A program made the position numbers and the translations under genes. 11,769 nucleotides of DNA from Thermoleophilaceae bacterium (GTDB lineage: Bacteria; Actinomycetota; Thermoleophilia; Solirubrobacterales; Thermoleophilaceae). How positions within the stretch are numbered: position 1 is the stretch's first letter; every line of letters begins with the position of its first letter. The notes under the pieces are model-generated. The model ran no database searches. It was not told the origin of the DNA and worked only from the letters and a program-made list of their open reading frames with translations. Shown piece by piece: positions 1 through 6,404 of the stretch. The DNA lies in assembly GCA_013813135.1 (NCBI GenBank), contig JACCSF010000278.1, positions 1-11,769 on the forward strand. The letters run 5' to 3'.

Positions 1-34
1 GCTCACCGGCTCGCGGCGCTGCCGCGCCTCCTGC

Positions 35-1006
35 TCACGCGCGGCGGGCTGCAAGCTCGCGTTCCCTCAGCCACTCGACGGTCCCGCCGATTCCCTCGCG
101 CAGGTCCACCTGCGCCCCCCAGCCGAGCAGCCGCTTCGCCTTCTCCACGGAGGGCCAACGGCGCTGCACGTCGACCTCGAACGAGGGCAGGTGCTCGAGT
201 TCGAACAGGCTCGGGTCCTCCCCGCAGGCCTCCCAGATGATGCGCGCGATCTCGGCCACCGTGCGCTCGTCTGAGGCGGACACGTTGAAGTCCTCGTTCT
301 CGCCAGCCGGGTGCGCCATCGCCGTCACGATCCCAGAGGCTATGTCGTCCACGTGCGTGAGGGTGCGGGTCTGCTCCCCGGAGCCGAAGATCGGCAGCGG
401 GCGCGTGCCGGCCAGCACCTTGCGGATCACGTCGGGGACCATGTGCGCGATGCCGGGCTCGTCGTCGGGCAGCTCTCCGGGCCCGTAGGCGTTGAAGGGG
501 CGGCAGATCGTGTAGGGCAGGCCGTGCTCGTCGTGCAGCGCGCGGCAGTAGACCTCGCCGGCGAGCTTCGAGAAGCCGTAGGCGGAGCGTGGGGCGGGGC
601 AGTCGGCGAGGTGCTCCTCGGTGGTCGGGAACTCCGTCGCCCGCTCGAACACCATCGACGAGGACACGTACGCGAGCCGCTCGACGCCCTCGTCCAGCGC
701 GGCGCGGAACACGGCGTTGTAGAGCCCGTTGTTGACCTCGAGCAGCGTGTGCGGCAGCTTGTGGAAGTTGGCGATCCCGCCGACGATCGCCGCCAGGTGG
801 ATCACGTGGGTGCAGCCGCTCACGGCGGCTCGGGCCTCGTCGGGGTCGATCAGGTTGTGCGTGTGCACCTCGCAGGACTCGTGCATCCACGCGGGCGAGT
901 CGCGCTGATCGGACACGCGCACGTCCCACGCCGGCTCGGAGGTCAGGCGGCGCACCACCGCCGCGCCGATCGTGCCGGCGCCGCCGGTTACGAGGACGCG
1001 GCTCAC
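35..1006 (-). CDS. Extended SDR nucleotide-sugar epimerase/dehydratase
   Basis: A 323-residue NAD(P)-dependent extended short-chain dehydrogenase/reductase. The N-terminal Rossmann glycine motif GGAGTIG lies at residues 8-14, a Ser triplet of the active site at 115-117, and the catalytic pair as Y143-GFS-K147. CRPFNAYGP near residue 168 and the GSGEQTRTLTHVDD segment near 210-220 are typical of sugar-nucleotide epimerases and decarboxylases. The AAIVGGIANF stretch (72-81) recalls GDP-mannose 3,5-epimerase and GDP-fucose synthase relatives, but I cannot fix the substrate. The start is GTG at 1006. It overlaps the stop of the upstream 6-dehydrogenase as GTGA (1003-1006), which suggests translational coupling, and no clear Shine-Dalgarno precedes it. 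By context it may epimerise or decarboxylate the uronic-acid nucleotide made by that dehydrogenase; this is inference. The family call is secure, the reaction open. Confidence 0.9.
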   Translation of the reverse strand: MSRVLVTGGAGTIGAAVVRRLTSEPAWDVRVSDQRDSPAWMHESCEVHTHNLIDPDEARAAVSGCTHVIHLAAIVGGIANFHKLPHTLLEVNNGLYNAVFRAALDEGVERLAYVSSSMVFERATEFPTTEEHLADCPAPRSAYGFSKLAGEVYCRALHDEHGLPYTICRPFNAYGPGELPDDEPGIAHMVPDVIRKVLAGTRPLPIFGSGEQTRTLTHVDDIASGIVTAMAHPAGENEDFNVSASDERTVAEIARIIWEACGEDPSLFELEHLPSFEVDVQRRWPSVEKAKRLLGWGAQVDLREGIGGTVEWLRERELAARRA

Positions 1007-2232
1007 TCGACCGCCGCGCGCTCGCGCACTGTGGAGAACACGCGTCCCGAGCCGGTCACGTTCCAGGGGTCCACGAGCAGCACATCGTCGGGCAGCCGGC
1101 CGAGCAGCTCCTCGAAGCCGGAGTGGTTGGTGGCGACCACCACGGCCTCAGCGCCCTCGAGCGCTGTGTCGAGCGGGTCCGACCCGACCGAGACGTGCGG
1201 GTCGTGACGGGCGACGTGGGCGAGCTCGCGCTCCAGCAGCCTGACGAGCTTGAACGAGAGCGAGTCGCGCAGGTCGTCGGAGTCGCGCTTGAACGTGAGC
1301 CCGAGCACGGCGATCTTGCGGTCGCGCAGCGAGCCGCCGAGACGCGACTTGAGGCCCTTCACCAGGAACAGCGGCACGGTCTCGTGTACGCGAGAGACCG
1401 CCAGCAGCATCCCGGGGGCGCTCGAGCGCTCCTCCGAGAAGGTGAAGTCCTTGCGCAGGCAGGCGCCGGCCGTCAGGCCAGGGTTGGCGATCCCGCCGCG
1501 CGGATAGTCGCGGTTGATCAGGTCGATGACCTCGAACACGTTGGCGTCGTACTGCTCGGCCTCCATCATCAGAAGGTTGGGCAGCGCGAACTGCGTGTAG
1601 CGCAGGATGTTGGTCCAGATCTTGGCCAGCTCGGCCTGCACCGGCGTGGTCTGGACCACCTCGGCGCCGAAGACCTCGAACAGCTCGGCTGCCTTCGCGC
1701 CCGAGCCCTCGCCGACGCCGCCCACGATGCACGGCAGCGTCGCGATCTCCTCGAGGAAGTGGTTCTCGGCGATGCGCTCGGGCACGTGCGCCACGAACAG
1801 GTCCTCGCCGACCCGGAAGCCGCGGCGCTGCTCGATGTAGCCGGCGACCCAGTCGGTCGTGCCCGGCGCGACGGTGGAGCGCAGGATCAGCGACTGGCCG
1901 TCGCGCAGCACGGGCAGCAGGTCGTCCACCACCTGCTGGATCTGGGACATGTCGATCTCGATGTGCACGTGCGCCGGCGTGCCGAGCGTGAGCACGATGT
2001 GGTCCGCGGCCGCGGCGTCCTGCACCGTGCGCGTCGTCTCCAGGCGACCCGATTCGAGCACCCGCTCGAGCAGCTCCTGCGTGCCGGTCTCGCGGTAGGG
2101 CATGCGGCCGGCGGCCACCTGCTCGAGCACCGCCGACTCGCGTTCCACGCCGATCACGTCGAGGCCGCGATCCGCGAACGAGAGTGCCAACGGCAGGCCA
2201 ACCCGGCCCAGCCCGACGACGGCGACGTTCAT
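1003..2232 (-). CDS. Nucleotide-sugar 6-dehydrogenase (UDP-glucose/GDP-mannose dehydrogenase family)
   Basis: A 409-residue cytosolic NAD-dependent dehydrogenase that oxidises the C6 alcohol of a sugar nucleotide to a uronic acid in two steps. The Rossmann motif GLGRVGLP is at residues 8-15, STVAPGTT at 119-126, PER at 151-153 and AELAKIWTN around the conserved Lys204. The catalytic Cys258 lies in PGLTAGACLRKD, and the C-terminal domain has GLTFKRDSDDLRDS (311-324). Length and domain order (NAD-binding, central, UDP-binding) match the family. Substrate is undetermined: UDP-Glc, UDP-GlcNAc, UDP-ManNAc and GDP-Man are all possible. The open frame runs further upstream to 2493, but the extra 87 codons lie over the preceding glycosyltransferase gene and are low-complexity, so ATG 2232 is the start. 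It follows the WecG-type gene by 20 bases, with TAACCT 7 bases before the ATG, and runs into the next SDR through a GTGA overlap. Confidence 0.93.
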   Translation of the reverse strand: MNVAVVGLGRVGLPLALSFADRGLDVIGVERESAVLEQVAAGRMPYRETGTQELLERVLESGRLETTRTVQDAAAADHIVLTLGTPAHVHIEIDMSQIQQVVDDLLPVLRDGQSLILRSTVAPGTTDWVAGYIEQRRGFRVGEDLFVAHVPERIAENHFLEEIATLPCIVGGVGEGSGAKAAELFEVFGAEVVQTTPVQAELAKIWTNILRYTQFALPNLLMMEAEQYDANVFEVIDLINRDYPRGGIANPGLTAGACLRKDFTFSEERSSAPGMLLAVSRVHETVPLFLVKGLKSRLGGSLRDRKIAVLGLTFKRDSDDLRDSLSFKLVRLLERELAHVARHDPHVSVGSDPLDTALEGAEAVVVATNHSGFEELLGRLPDDVLLVDPWNVTGSGRVFSTVRERAAVE

Positions 2233-2239
2233 GTCAGGC

Positions 2240-2245
2240 AGGTTA
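2240..2245 (-). promoter_or_regulatory. Putative -10 element TAACCT, leaderless start of the 6-dehydrogenase
   Basis: Read on the minus strand, TAACCT (consensus TANNNT) ends exactly 7 bases before the ATG at 2232, inside the 20-base gap after the WecG-type gene. No convincing -35 or Shine-Dalgarno is visible. It could be an internal promoter giving a leaderless mRNA. The similar spacing at other gap-preceded starts in the window raises confidence above that of a single hexamer. Confidence 0.45.
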
Positions 2246-2252
2246 CCCCGCC

Positions 2253-3086
2253 CTATCGCCGGCGCCGCTCGGCCAGGTACTGCCGGGCGAAGGCCGCCAC
2301 GAAGCGCGGGTTGGTGGTCAGATAGCGGCCCAGCAGGCGCCTCGGCTCCTGCCAGGTGCGGTAGATCCACTCGAGCCCGCGCTCCTGCATCCAGGCCGGC
2401 GCCATCGAGACGCGCCCTGCGTGGAAGTCGAATGCCGCTCCCACGCCGCACATCACCGGCACGTCGAGCCGGGCGCGCATGCGCGCCATCCACTTCTCCT
2501 GCTTGGGCACTCCGATTCCGACCCAGAGCACGTCAGGGCGCGCCTCGTTGATCTGGCGGGCGATCGCCGACTCCTCGTCCTCCTCGAGCGGCCGGAAGGG
2601 CGGCGAGTAGCCGCCGACCACGCTGATGCCCGGATGGTTGCGGCGCAGCGACAGCGCCAGCTGCACCAGCGAGCCCTGGTCGCGCCCGCCGTAGAGCCAG
2701 ATGCGGTGCCCCCGGGCGGCCGAATGCTGCGAGTAGCGCAGCATCAGCTCGGGTCCATAGACGCGGTCGCCGAGCCGCTCGCCGAGCAGGTTGGCGGCCC
2801 ACACGACGGGCATGCCGTCGGGAACGACCATCGTGGAGCCGCGCAGCGCGGCCAGCATGGCCGGGTCGTCCTGGGCCACCATCAGGGCGTGGACCGGGGC
2901 GGCGCAGACGTAGCCGCGCTCGCGCCGGTCGATCAGCTGGTCCATGACCGCGATCGCGCGGTCGTAGTCCACCATCGCCACCGGCACGCCGAGGATCTCT
3001 CGGGTCGGGATATCTGCCGCCGCCGCGGGGGCGGAATGCGGCTCAGGCTGGCGGGAATGCATTCGAATCGGTGGGAGCGTAGCCAT
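2253..3086 (-). CDS. WecG/TagA/CpsF family glycosyltransferase (GT26)
   Basis: A 277-residue glycosyltransferase of the family that adds the second sugar (ManNAc in teichoic acid linkage units, ManNAcA in enterobacterial common antigen) to an undecaprenyl-linked GlcNAc at the cytoplasmic membrane face. Family motifs run in order: PDGMPVVW (89-96, with the likely catalytic Asp90), LYGG (131-134), GVPKQEKWM (192-200), GVGAAFDFHAG (214-224), APAWMQERGLEWIYR (229-243) and EPRRLLGRY (247-255). The Arg-rich C-terminus (ending RRRR) could hold the protein at the membrane. The usual Thr-x-Asn before His in the substrate pocket reads A-A-P-V-H at 62-66, so the Asn is replaced by Pro. Start is ATG 3086; another in-frame ATG at 3062 is possible and neither has a Shine-Dalgarno. 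It is first in the leftmost minus-strand block, next to a 6-dehydrogenase that might supply a uronic-acid donor (inference). Confidence 0.93.
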   Translation of the reverse strand: MATLPPIRMHSRQPEPHSAPAAAADIPTREILGVPVAMVDYDRAIAVMDQLIDRRERGYVCAAPVHALMVAQDDPAMLAALRGSTMVVPDGMPVVWAANLLGERLGDRVYGPELMLRYSQHSAARGHRIWLYGGRDQGSLVQLALSLRRNHPGISVVGGYSPPFRPLEEDEESAIARQINEARPDVLWVGIGVPKQEKWMARMRARLDVPVMCGVGAAFDFHAGRVSMAPAWMQERGLEWIYRTWQEPRRLLGRYLTTNPRFVAAFARQYLAERRRR

Positions 3087-3094
3087 GCGGGCGG

Positions 3095-3100
3095 AGGATG
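3095..3100 (-). promoter_or_regulatory. Weak candidate -10 element CATCCT before the WecG-type gene
   Basis: On the minus strand CATCCT lies 8 bases before the ATG at 3086. It keeps the A at position 2 and T at position 6 of TANNNT but not the first T. It is listed because a promoter is expected in this divergent spacer and the spacing matches the other leaderless-type starts. It is weak on sequence alone. Confidence 0.2.
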
Positions 3101-3119
3101 CGCACGCCGGGTGCTGGCG

Positions 3120-3125
3120 TAAGGT
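3120..3125 (+). promoter_or_regulatory. Putative -10 element TAAGGT, leaderless start of flippase 1
   Basis: TAAGGT fits TANNNT and ends 8 bases before the in-frame GTG at 3134, the spacing expected if transcription starts at or next to the start codon. No -35 resembling TTGACA is visible 16-19 bases upstream. The site supports GTG 3134 over ATG 3098, which would place the start upstream of this promoter. The AAGG within it could alternatively act as a poor Shine-Dalgarno 9 bases from the GTG. Confidence 0.45.
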
Positions 3126-3133
3126 CTAAACCC

Positions 3134-4669
3134 GTGCGTCGCGCCGGGGTTGCGCAGTCCGAGGAGGGTGCGCCGGGGCCCGGCGAGGCCCGCCTGCTTG
3201 CCTCTGGGGCGTTGCTCCAGCAGGTCGCCCAGGGCGCGGGCCTGCTCGTGCTGCTGACGATCGTGACGATCCTCGCGCGCCGCCTGTCGGTCGCCGAGCT
3301 GGGCGCGTACGGTCTGGTCGCCTCGCTGGCCGGCTACCTGCTGGTGCTGCGCAACAGCGTCGCAAGCTCGGCGGTGCGGGCAATGGCAGCCGTTGCCGGG
3401 GCCGAGCGGCGCCTCGTGTTCTCGGCCGCGGCGGCGCTGTACGCCGTGGCCGGGCTGGCGACCGGACTGCTGATCGCCGGCGCCGGAGTGCTGATCGCGG
3501 GGCTGATCCTGGAGGGCGGCCTGGCGAGCGATGCTCGCGTCGGCAGCCTCGGATTGGGTGCGCTGACGGCGGCCGGGGTGGCGGCCAGCGTCTGGCTCGA
3601 CGCATTGCGCGCCGAGCGCCAGTTCGTACGCGCGGCGGGCACCGAGATCGCGGCCGTCCTGCTCTACCTGGTCTCGATGCTGGTGCTGATCTTCGCCGGT
3701 GCCGGCCTCGGCGCGCTGATCGCGGCCAGCGGGGCGCTGCCGCTCTACAGCGGCTCGCTCTCCGCGCTGGTGGCGCGCCGCGCCGGCCTTGGGCTGCGCC
3801 TCCAGCCGTCGGCGGCCACGCGGCCGCGCGTGATGGCGATCGTGCCGACGGCCGGGTGGCTGCTGGTGGTGGAGCTCTGCAACATGGCCATGTATGCCTT
3901 CAGCCGGGTGATCCTGGGCGCCTACCGCAGCCCCACCGCGGTCGGGCAGTTCGAGGGGCCGGTGCGCGCGCACAACCTGCTCTACGCCCTGGGCGGGGCC
4001 CTCGCCGTGCCGGTGGTGCCGAGCGCCTCGCGCTACGTGGCCACGGATGACGAGCGGCGCCTGCGCGACCTGGTCGTGCGCGGGACGCGCTACACGCTGG
4101 CGCTGTTCGTGCCGGTCTGCGTGACGCTGATCGTGCTCGCCGGCCCGATCCTCGAGGTGTGGCTCGGCGACCGTTACGGCGACGGCGACCTCGCGCTGGC
4201 GATCCTGGTCTCGTACTGGCTGCTCTACGGCGGGCTGGTGGTCACGCCCGGGTTCCTGGTCGGCGCCGGGCGGGCGCGGGAGGTGGCGCGCATCATGGTC
4301 TGCGTGGCGGGCGCGAACCTGGTCTTGTCACTCGTGCTGACACCGGAGCTCGGCCTCGAGGGGCCGGCGCTCGGGACGGCGGTGCCGTTCGTGCTGGCCT
4401 TCCCGTTCATGCTGCGGCTGGGGTTGCGGGCGTCGGGCGCCTCTCTCGCCGATCTGGCCCGCCGCGCCTGGGCGCCCAACTATCTTTTTGGCGCCGCCCT
4501 TGCGGCGTGCCTGCTCGCCGGCCGCGCGGTGCTGCCTATGGATCAAACCGCAGCGGTAATGGGACTGGCGGCCGGGGGCGTGCTGCTGTACTGGGGCGCC
4601 TTCTACGCGCTCGTCCTCGCGCCCGGTGAGCGCGAGCTGGCGCGGACGCTGCTCAACCGCCGAGGTTGA
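3134..4669 (+). CDS. Wzx-like polysaccharide flippase 1 (oligosaccharide flippase family)
   Basis: A polytopic membrane protein, 511 residues from GTG 3134, of the MOP/Wzx superfamily that moves lipid-linked oligosaccharides across the cytoplasmic membrane. After a short charged N-terminus, hydrophobic segments begin near residue 22 and continue to about 497, compatible with 12-14 helices. Family-like features are LARRLSVAELGAYGL (47-61), a charged central loop (304-318), LAGPILEVWLGDRYGD (335-350), and a helix followed by ELGLEGPALGTA (405-416), the usual Wzx N/LxLxP-G-xGPA pattern. The start is uncertain: ATG 3098 is in frame and gives 523 residues, but GGAGG abuts that ATG with no spacing and it leaves only 11 bases from the divergent gene. 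The 3' end overlaps the convergent rmlC-type gene by 17 bases. The substrate cannot be read from the sequence. Confidence 0.9.
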   Translation: MRRAGVAQSEEGAPGPGEARLLASGALLQQVAQGAGLLVLLTIVTILARRLSVAELGAYGLVASLAGYLLVLRNSVASSAVRAMAAVAGAERRLVFSAAAALYAVAGLATGLLIAGAGVLIAGLILEGGLASDARVGSLGLGALTAAGVAASVWLDALRAERQFVRAAGTEIAAVLLYLVSMLVLIFAGAGLGALIAASGALPLYSGSLSALVARRAGLGLRLQPSAATRPRVMAIVPTAGWLLVVELCNMAMYAFSRVILGAYRSPTAVGQFEGPVRAHNLLYALGGALAVPVVPSASRYVATDDERRLRDLVVRGTRYTLALFVPVCVTLIVLAGPILEVWLGDRYGDGDLALAILVSYWLLYGGLVVTPGFLVGAGRAREVARIMVCVAGANLVLSLVLTPELGLEGPALGTAVPFVLAFPFMLRLGLRASGASLADLARRAWAPNYLFGAALAACLLAGRAVLPMDQTAAVMGLAAGGVLLYWGAFYALVLAPGERELARTLLNRRG

Positions 4670-4671
4670 GC
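4651..4671. terminator. Possible shared bidirectional stem-loop at convergent gene ends
   Basis: A perfect 8-base inverted repeat: GCTCAACC (4651-4658) and GGTTGAGC (4664-4671) around a 5-base loop. The stop codon of the rmlC-type gene (4653-4655, minus) lies in the left arm and that of flippase 1 (4667-4669, plus) in the right arm. There is no T-tract on either side. It could end both transcripts as a tract-less hairpin. Three of the eight pairs follow automatically from both genes using TGA, so only five are independent evidence. Confidence 0.35.
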
Positions 4672-5189
4672 TCGCTCAGCAGCGGCGCCTCGCGGTCGCG
4701 CGCCGACACCTCGAACTCGAGGCCGGCGGGCCACTCGATGCCCACCCGCGGGTCGTCGAAGCGAAAGCCCGACTCGACCGCGGGGTCGTAGTAGGTGGAG
4801 ACCTTGTAGACGACGTCGGCGAGCTCCGACGTCACGCAGAAGCCGTGCGCGAATCCGTTCGGCACGTAGAGCTGGTGGTGGGCCTCGTCATCGAGCGGGA
4901 ACGCCTCCCAGCGCCCGAACGACGGCGAACCTGGCCTCATGTCCACGATCGCGTCGAGGATGGCGCCGCGCGCGCAGCGCACCAGCTTGGCCTGGCCGGG
5001 CTGGAAGTGCATGCCGCGCAGCACGCCGAGCCGCGAGCGCGAGTGGTTGTCCTGGACGAACTCCTCGTGCACGCCCAGCTCGGCGAAGGCTCCCTTGCGA
5101 TAGGTCTCGAAAAAGAAGCCGCGCGCGTCGCCGTGCACAGCCGGCTCGATCAGAACGGGACCCTCCAGGCGTGTCTCGAGGCGGCGCAC
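4653..5189 (-). CDS. rmlC: RmlC-type dTDP-4-dehydrorhamnose 3,5-epimerase
   Basis: A 178-residue cupin enzyme that normally epimerises C3 and C5 of dTDP-4-keto-6-deoxyglucose on the way to dTDP-L-rhamnose. Family motifs are DARGFFFETY (21-30), GVLRGMHFQ with the catalytic-base His61 (55-63), AKLVRCARG (67-75), GSPSFGRW (87-94), LYVPNGFAHGF (107-117), YKVSTYYDP holding the active-site Tyr (128-136), DDPRVGIEWP (145-154) and SARD with Asp165, the likely partner of the His. Length is typical (about 180). The frame extends upstream into the lhgO gene to 5813; GTG 5189 is chosen because it puts the family's N-terminus at the right place and TAGGCT precedes it by 10 bases. It is last in the gmd operon, 38 bases after lhgO. 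No rmlA, rmlB or rmlD lies in the window, so it may serve a pathway encoded elsewhere or another 4-keto sugar. Confidence 0.9.
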   Translation of the reverse strand: MRRLETRLEGPVLIEPAVHGDARGFFFETYRKGAFAELGVHEEFVQDNHSRSRLGVLRGMHFQPGQAKLVRCARGAILDAIVDMRPGSPSFGRWEAFPLDDEAHHQLYVPNGFAHGFCVTSELADVVYKVSTYYDPAVESGFRFDDPRVGIEWPAGLEFEVSARDREAPLLSELNLGG

Positions 5190-5199
5190 GGGGCGCGCA

Positions 5200-5205
5200 A
5201 GCCTA
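5200..5205 (-). promoter_or_regulatory. Putative -10 element TAGGCT before rmlC-type gene
   Basis: On the minus strand TAGGCT ends 10 bases before the GTG at 5189, in the 38-base gap after lhgO. No -35 match at 16-19 bases is evident and there is no Shine-Dalgarno. It may be an internal promoter with a leader of only a few bases. It is the loosest spacing of the set. Confidence 0.3.
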
Positions 5206-5227
5206 GTCGCCGCGGGCGAGCGGGGCG

Positions 5228-6403
5228 TCAGTCCAGCCCGGGCTCGGCCCGGTCCGCGATCAGCCGGGCCAGCGCGAACGAGGAGGTGGCCGCGGGCGAG
5301 GGCGCGTTGCGGACGTGCAGGGCGCGTTCGGTCTCCGAGACCACGAAGTCGTCCACCAGCTTGCCGTCGCGTCCGAGCGCCTGGGCGCGCTTGCCGGCGA
5401 AGCCCCCGTCGAAGTCGCCGGGGCCGATCTCCGGCACGTAGTCGGCCGCGGCGCGCGCAAGCGCCCGGCGGTTGAGCGCGTGGCGGATCTCCGTGATGCC
5501 GGTGCGCCACCACTTCAGCGCCATCCGGCTCGTGCCCGGCCAGAGCAGGTCGCCCGGCGACCGCGGCGCCAACAGGGCGGTCGGGCCGAGCGACACGTGG
5601 CCGTCGATGTGGCGGCTGAGGTGGACCCCCAGGAACGGCAGGGACGGGTCGGGGACCGGGTAGATCAGCGAGCGCACCAGGTCGCTGCGCTCGCGCCGCA
5701 GGTACAGGTAGGCGCCGCGGAAGGGCACGATGCGCGGGTCGGGCGAGGCCCCGGCCGCCACGGCGAGCTTGTCGGAACCGACACCGGCGCAGAACACGGC
5801 GAAGCGGGCGCACGTCTCACCGCCCCCGTGCGCCAGCCCTATCCGACCCGGCCGGGACTGCACGCCCTCGATGCCGCAGTTCAAGACCACCGGCGTACCC
5901 GCGGCCTCCAGCTCCCCGGCCAGCGCCCGCGCCACGTCCGCGAAGTCGACGATGCCGGTGGCCGGCGAGTGCAGCGCGGCCACGCCGCGGCAGTGCGGCT
6001 CCACCTCGCCCAGCTCGGCCGCCGACAGGCGGCGCAGCCCGGGGACCTCGTTCTCGCGGCCGCGCCGCTCCAGCTCGTCGAGGCGGCCCAGCTCGCTCTC
6101 GTCACGCGCGACGATCACCTTGCCGCAGCGCTGATGGCGAATGCCCTCGCGCTCGCAGAACTCGTACATCTCGCGGGCCCCCTCAACGCACAGGCGCGCC
6201 TTCAGCGAGCCTGGGACGTAGTAGATGCCGGCGTGGATCACGCCGCTGTTGGCCCCGGTCTGCCCGCCCGCCACCGCCGGGCCGCGCTCGAGCACGACGG
6301 CCTTCAGGTCGGGCCGGCGGCGGGTCAGCTCACGGGCGACGGCCAGGCCGAGGATCCCGCCCCCGACGACGGCCAGGTCGCACTCCTGGGGCGCCGGCGC
6401 CAT
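5228..6403 (-). CDS. lhgO: L-2-hydroxyglutarate oxidase-like FAD-dependent oxidoreductase
   Basis: A 391-residue flavoprotein of the DAO/GlpD-like fold, closest by motif to L-2-hydroxyglutarate oxidase/dehydrogenase (LhgO), which converts L-2-hydroxyglutarate to 2-oxoglutarate. Visible features: FAD-binding GGGILG (14-19) with the ribose-binding Glu39, the GANSGVIHAGIYY segment (50-62), GKVIVA (94-99), PFRGAYLYL (227-235), PFLGVHLS (256-263), GFAGKRAQAL (334-343), LVDDFVV (349-355) and NAPSPAATSSFA (366-377). These follow family order, and length is normal (about 400). There is no signal peptide. The start at ATG 6403 is separated from the preceding SDR stop by one base (TGAGATG), so translation is probably coupled. 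Its place between nucleotide-sugar enzymes is unexpected: it may remove 2-hydroxyglutarate made by a sugar dehydrogenase, or act on another hydroxy acid or sugar. The family is sure, the physiological substrate is not. Confidence 0.88.
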   Translation of the reverse strand: MAPAPQECDLAVVGGGILGLAVARELTRRRPDLKAVVLERGPAVAGGQTGANSGVIHAGIYYVPGSLKARLCVEGAREMYEFCEREGIRHQRCGKVIVARDESELGRLDELERRGRENEVPGLRRLSAAELGEVEPHCRGVAALHSPATGIVDFADVARALAGELEAAGTPVVLNCGIEGVQSRPGRIGLAHGGGETCARFAVFCAGVGSDKLAVAAGASPDPRIVPFRGAYLYLRRERSDLVRSLIYPVPDPSLPFLGVHLSRHIDGHVSLGPTALLAPRSPGDLLWPGTSRMALKWWRTGITEIRHALNRRALARAAADYVPEIGPGDFDGGFAGKRAQALGRDGKLVDDFVVSETERALHVRNAPSPAATSSFALARLIADRAEPGLD

Positions 6404-6404
6404 C

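Noticed and set aside
1..6. Possible GTG start (4-6, minus strand) of another gene after the leftmost SDR
   Set aside because: Only two codons are in the window. AGGAGG nearby is about 20 bases away, too far for a ribosome-binding site, so it cannot be judged.
12..26. Hairpin CGCGGC-GCT-GCCGCG just downstream of the leftmost SDR gene
   Set aside because: A 6-base GC stem is common by chance at this base composition, and there is no T-tract. It may equally lie in a leader or another gene.
311..1207. Long plus-strand and other opposite-strand frames across the window (for example also 1123-2325, 5315-6460, 7462-8727, 8205-10034)
   Set aside because: They mirror real genes on the other strand, are Arg/Ala/Gly/His-rich, and show no domain motifs. 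Such frames are expected in very G+C-rich DNA.
2233..2493. An upstream extension of the 6-dehydrogenase frame by 87 codons
   Set aside because: The extra sequence is Arg/Ala/Gly-rich, lies over the WecG-type coding region in another frame and precedes a perfect Rossmann N-terminus, so it is a shadow.
3098..3133. ATG 3098 as the start of flippase 1
   Set aside because: GGAGG touches the ATG with no spacing, the added 12 residues carry no family signal, and the TAAGGT element lies downstream of it. It is not excluded, so it is mentioned in the gene entry.
5190..5813. Long N-terminal extension of the rmlC-type frame over lhgO
   Set aside because: The extra residues are low-complexity out-of-frame translation of the lhgO gene. 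RmlC proteins are about 180 residues, which GTG 5189 gives.
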